A DNA stretch of 64,000 bases from contig JANTQA010000029.1 in NCBI GenBank assembly GCA_027625915.1, forward strand, positions 7,688,001-7,752,000, read 5' to 3'. Of the stretch, positions 61,980 through 64,000 are shown piece by piece. The DNA is from Anaeramoeba flamelloides (taxonomy: Eukaryota; Metamonada; Anaeramoebidae). A model generated the notes under the pieces. The model had not been told where the DNA came from, searched no databases, and worked only from the letters and a program-made list of their open reading frames with translations. A program made the position numbers and the translations under genes. Position 1 is the stretch's first letter. Each line of letters opens with the position of its first letter.

Positions 61980-63310
61980 TGGTGCATAATTTTAATTTTT
62001 TACTTTTAGAAAAAAGTTAACAACAAAAAAATGAAAAGTTCGAGTTTTGTGTTTTTTTATTTTCCCCCATTTTCTAAAATTAAATTTGATTTTCTAAAAA
62101 AAAATTGTTTCACAAATAATAATTAATTGTATATATTGAATTTTTTGAATAAATTTATATTCTATATATTATTTTTTTAAAAATCAATTATTATAATATT
62201 TTACAATAAACTAGTTTAAAAAGAATAAAGAATTCTTAATTTATTCACTAATTGATGATTTCATTCGGAATCACCATTTTCAAAAGATATTTTACAAAAA
62301 ATGTTCCAAAAATTAAGTTTTCTCAATGTTTAAATAATTAAATTCTGGATTTCTGTTTATAAAACATTATTAAAGACAAAGTTATTTGTTTTGGAAAAAA
62401 AAAATAATTTTCTATTGAATAACTTGGCTTTGAAATTAATATATTAAAGATGTTTCCCAATGAATATTATTCTCTCAAAAAAATTTAACAATTTTGAAAA
62501 TAGTGGGGAAAATTATTTTAAAATTTCTTACCGAAAATTTTTTCCTATAAAACTATTTAAAGATCAAAAAATCTTAACATATTGATTTGTTCTAATAATT
62601 CAATTTGTTTGTTCCTAAGGAATTACTTCAATAAAATATATAGAATATTTGGATCTTTATTTTATATATTATTCTTTAGGTGTGAAAATTGGTTGTTTAT
62701 TTTTTTCTTTTTTATTACAAAAAAAATTTTTTTATTTCAATATTGTTTAAATCTTAATAAAATCTCAAACAGAAGATGGAAAACTTATAAATGTATTTTA
62801 TTATTTAAAAAAATGTTTATTTCCTAGCCATATTGCCAGTTTTTTATAGAAATTGATTGTTGTGTTTTGTTTTCTATAAAAAAAAAATTTAAATTTTTTC
62901 TTCATTTTTTGAAAATATTTTAATTAACATATTAAGACAAAAAAAATTAATATTGGTTTAATCAGTATTAATATTCCTCTTAATTTTATATTACCAATTT
63001 ACAAATAGAAATACTTTCAAAAAGAGGATATTTTATTTGAAATGAAAAAAAAAAATCCCACTTTTTTTTAAAAATACATTATATAAAAATTTAAAAGTTT
63101 AGATTTTTTATTTGTATTCGATCAAATACTATTATTTTAAAACAGGTTCAAATAAATAAGAAAAAAAAAAAAATTAATGAAAAGATTGGATAAAAGAAGA
63201 AAAAAAATAAAACAATGGTAAAAAGAAATAATTCAAAATAAAAAAATATAATGAAAAGAAACGTAATGATAAAAATAAAAAAAGATTTTGAAAAAAACGA
63301 AAAAAAGAAA
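61980..63310. other. Spacer between the AGC kinase 3' end and the basic-protein 5' end
   Basis: AT-rich; short Phe/Lys-biased frames only. The promoter of the minus-strand basic-protein gene must lie near its left end. Nothing else can be supported. Confidence 0.45.
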
Positions 63311-63747
63311 TTATTTTTTAACTGTTCCAATTCCCTCAATTTCCCCAATATAAGTAAAACCTTTAAAATCTGATTCATTAACCTTTCCGATTGCACTAAC
63401 AGTAACCAAGGAATCAACAACTTGTTCATCAGTAAATTCTTCATCGAAATTCCTTACATCGGTTAAATCAGAAATCCTAGGTACAAATTCTGGTGTGTAT
63501 CCTTTACTATAAACTTTTCTCCAATCAATTCCAGAGAAAAATGGGTGCTTTTTGATATCTTCTGCTCCCTCTGTGCCTAATCTGGTTTTTGGATCCCGAT
63601 CTAACAATTTAAGAATCAAGTTTTTTGCATCATCCCGAATATAAAAAGGTATTTTTAATTTTGCTTTTAAAATCATTTTATAAACATCATTTTGTTCTTC
63701 TGCATAAAATGGTGGCACACCAACTAACATTTCATAAATTAAAATTC
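63311..63747 (-). CDS. AGC protein kinase (Akt/SGK/S6K-like), last exon
   Basis: The exon starts after an AATAG acceptor and encodes the end of the kinase domain and the AGC tail, 144 residues plus stop. It opens with ILIYEMLVGVPPFY (subdomain IX-X), then ILKLLDRDPKTRLG (subdomain XI Arg), HPFFSGIDWRKVY and NFDEEFTDEQ of the tail, and a hydrophobic motif FKGFTY, the site phosphorylated by TORC2 or PDK1-type inputs in the family. The turn motif is not the usual T-P. Upstream, 64000-63978 could be the end of the previous exon (IDDWRG|GTGTTC, phase fits), but it differs from the usual DWWSLG and the donor is weak, so the true exon may lie beyond the window. Confidence 0.85.
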
Positions 63748-64000
63748 CTATTTACAATTGCAGATAAAGTAAAATACCAATTTAGAAATAATTAAAAAAA
63801 AATTAAAAAGTCAATTTTTTAATAAAGAATACCTCAAATTTATATTATTGATACAAAATAAAATAAATAAAATAAAATTAAAACAAATATATATTTATTT
63901 TAAAAAAGTGAAAAAGCCAAAAAAATTTATTTTTTATTGTGTGAAAACTAAAATATTTTTCAAACAAAAGGGAACACCTCTCCAATCATCAATTCTATGG

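Noticed and set aside
63978-64000. Possible penultimate exon of the AGC kinase ending IDDWRG
   Set aside because: Phase fits, but only seven codons are visible, the donor GTGTTC is weak and the DWWSLG motif is altered; not annotated as an exon.

Overview
The window is eukaryotic nuclear DNA: very AT-rich, with spliceosomal introns (mostly GT...AG), long AT-rich spacers and many dispersed repeats. The genes encode eukaryote-only proteins: p24/TMED cargo receptor, Rab11, calcineurin A, NDR-type kinase, another AGC kinase and spatacsin. Their proteins carry long Glu-Lys and Asn/Asp low-complexity runs, as in AT-rich free-living amoeboid protists. Anaeramoeba is my best guess, dictyostelid- or Entamoeba-like organisms the alternative; this is inference from style, not a database match. 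Stops are standard (TAA, TAG, TGA).

Layout. 1-389 (-): start of a secreted protein running off the left edge. 2755-11518 (-): NDR/LATS-family kinase in four exons, rebuilt here; introns of 2.4 kb and 4.5 kb hold a SINE, a TTAA-flanked element and other repeats. 14909-22183 (-): calcineurin A in two exons around a 5 kb intron whose junction is not GT-AG. 27203-28938 (+): p24/TMED protein, two exons. 33313-37331 (+): Rab11, four exons, the last intron 2.9 kb and full of repeats. 43998-51908 (+): an almost intronless spatacsin (SPG11) homologue of about 2,640 residues, interrupted as read by two compensating one-base shifts in T runs. 55435-61979 (-): a two-exon basic protein of unknown function. 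63311-63747 (-): last exon of an AGC kinase running off the right edge.

The genes do not form an operon. As a set they point to membrane traffic (p24 at ER-Golgi, Rab11 at recycling endosomes, spatacsin with AP-5 at late endosome/lysosome) and signalling (NDR, AGC kinase, calcineurin).

The least expected content is the repeat fraction. I recognise by eye: (a) about 0.7 kb non-autonomous elements with imperfect terminal inverted repeats and flanking TTAA, four copies, one split by another element; (b) about 280 bp elements with 21 bp inverted ends and a tRNA-like B box; (c) a tRNA-derived SINE with a 15 bp target duplication; (d) several TA-flanked Tc1/mariner-style MITE families; (e) three further dispersed families without clear ends. 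No tRNA or rRNA genes, CRISPR arrays or virus-like elements were recognised.
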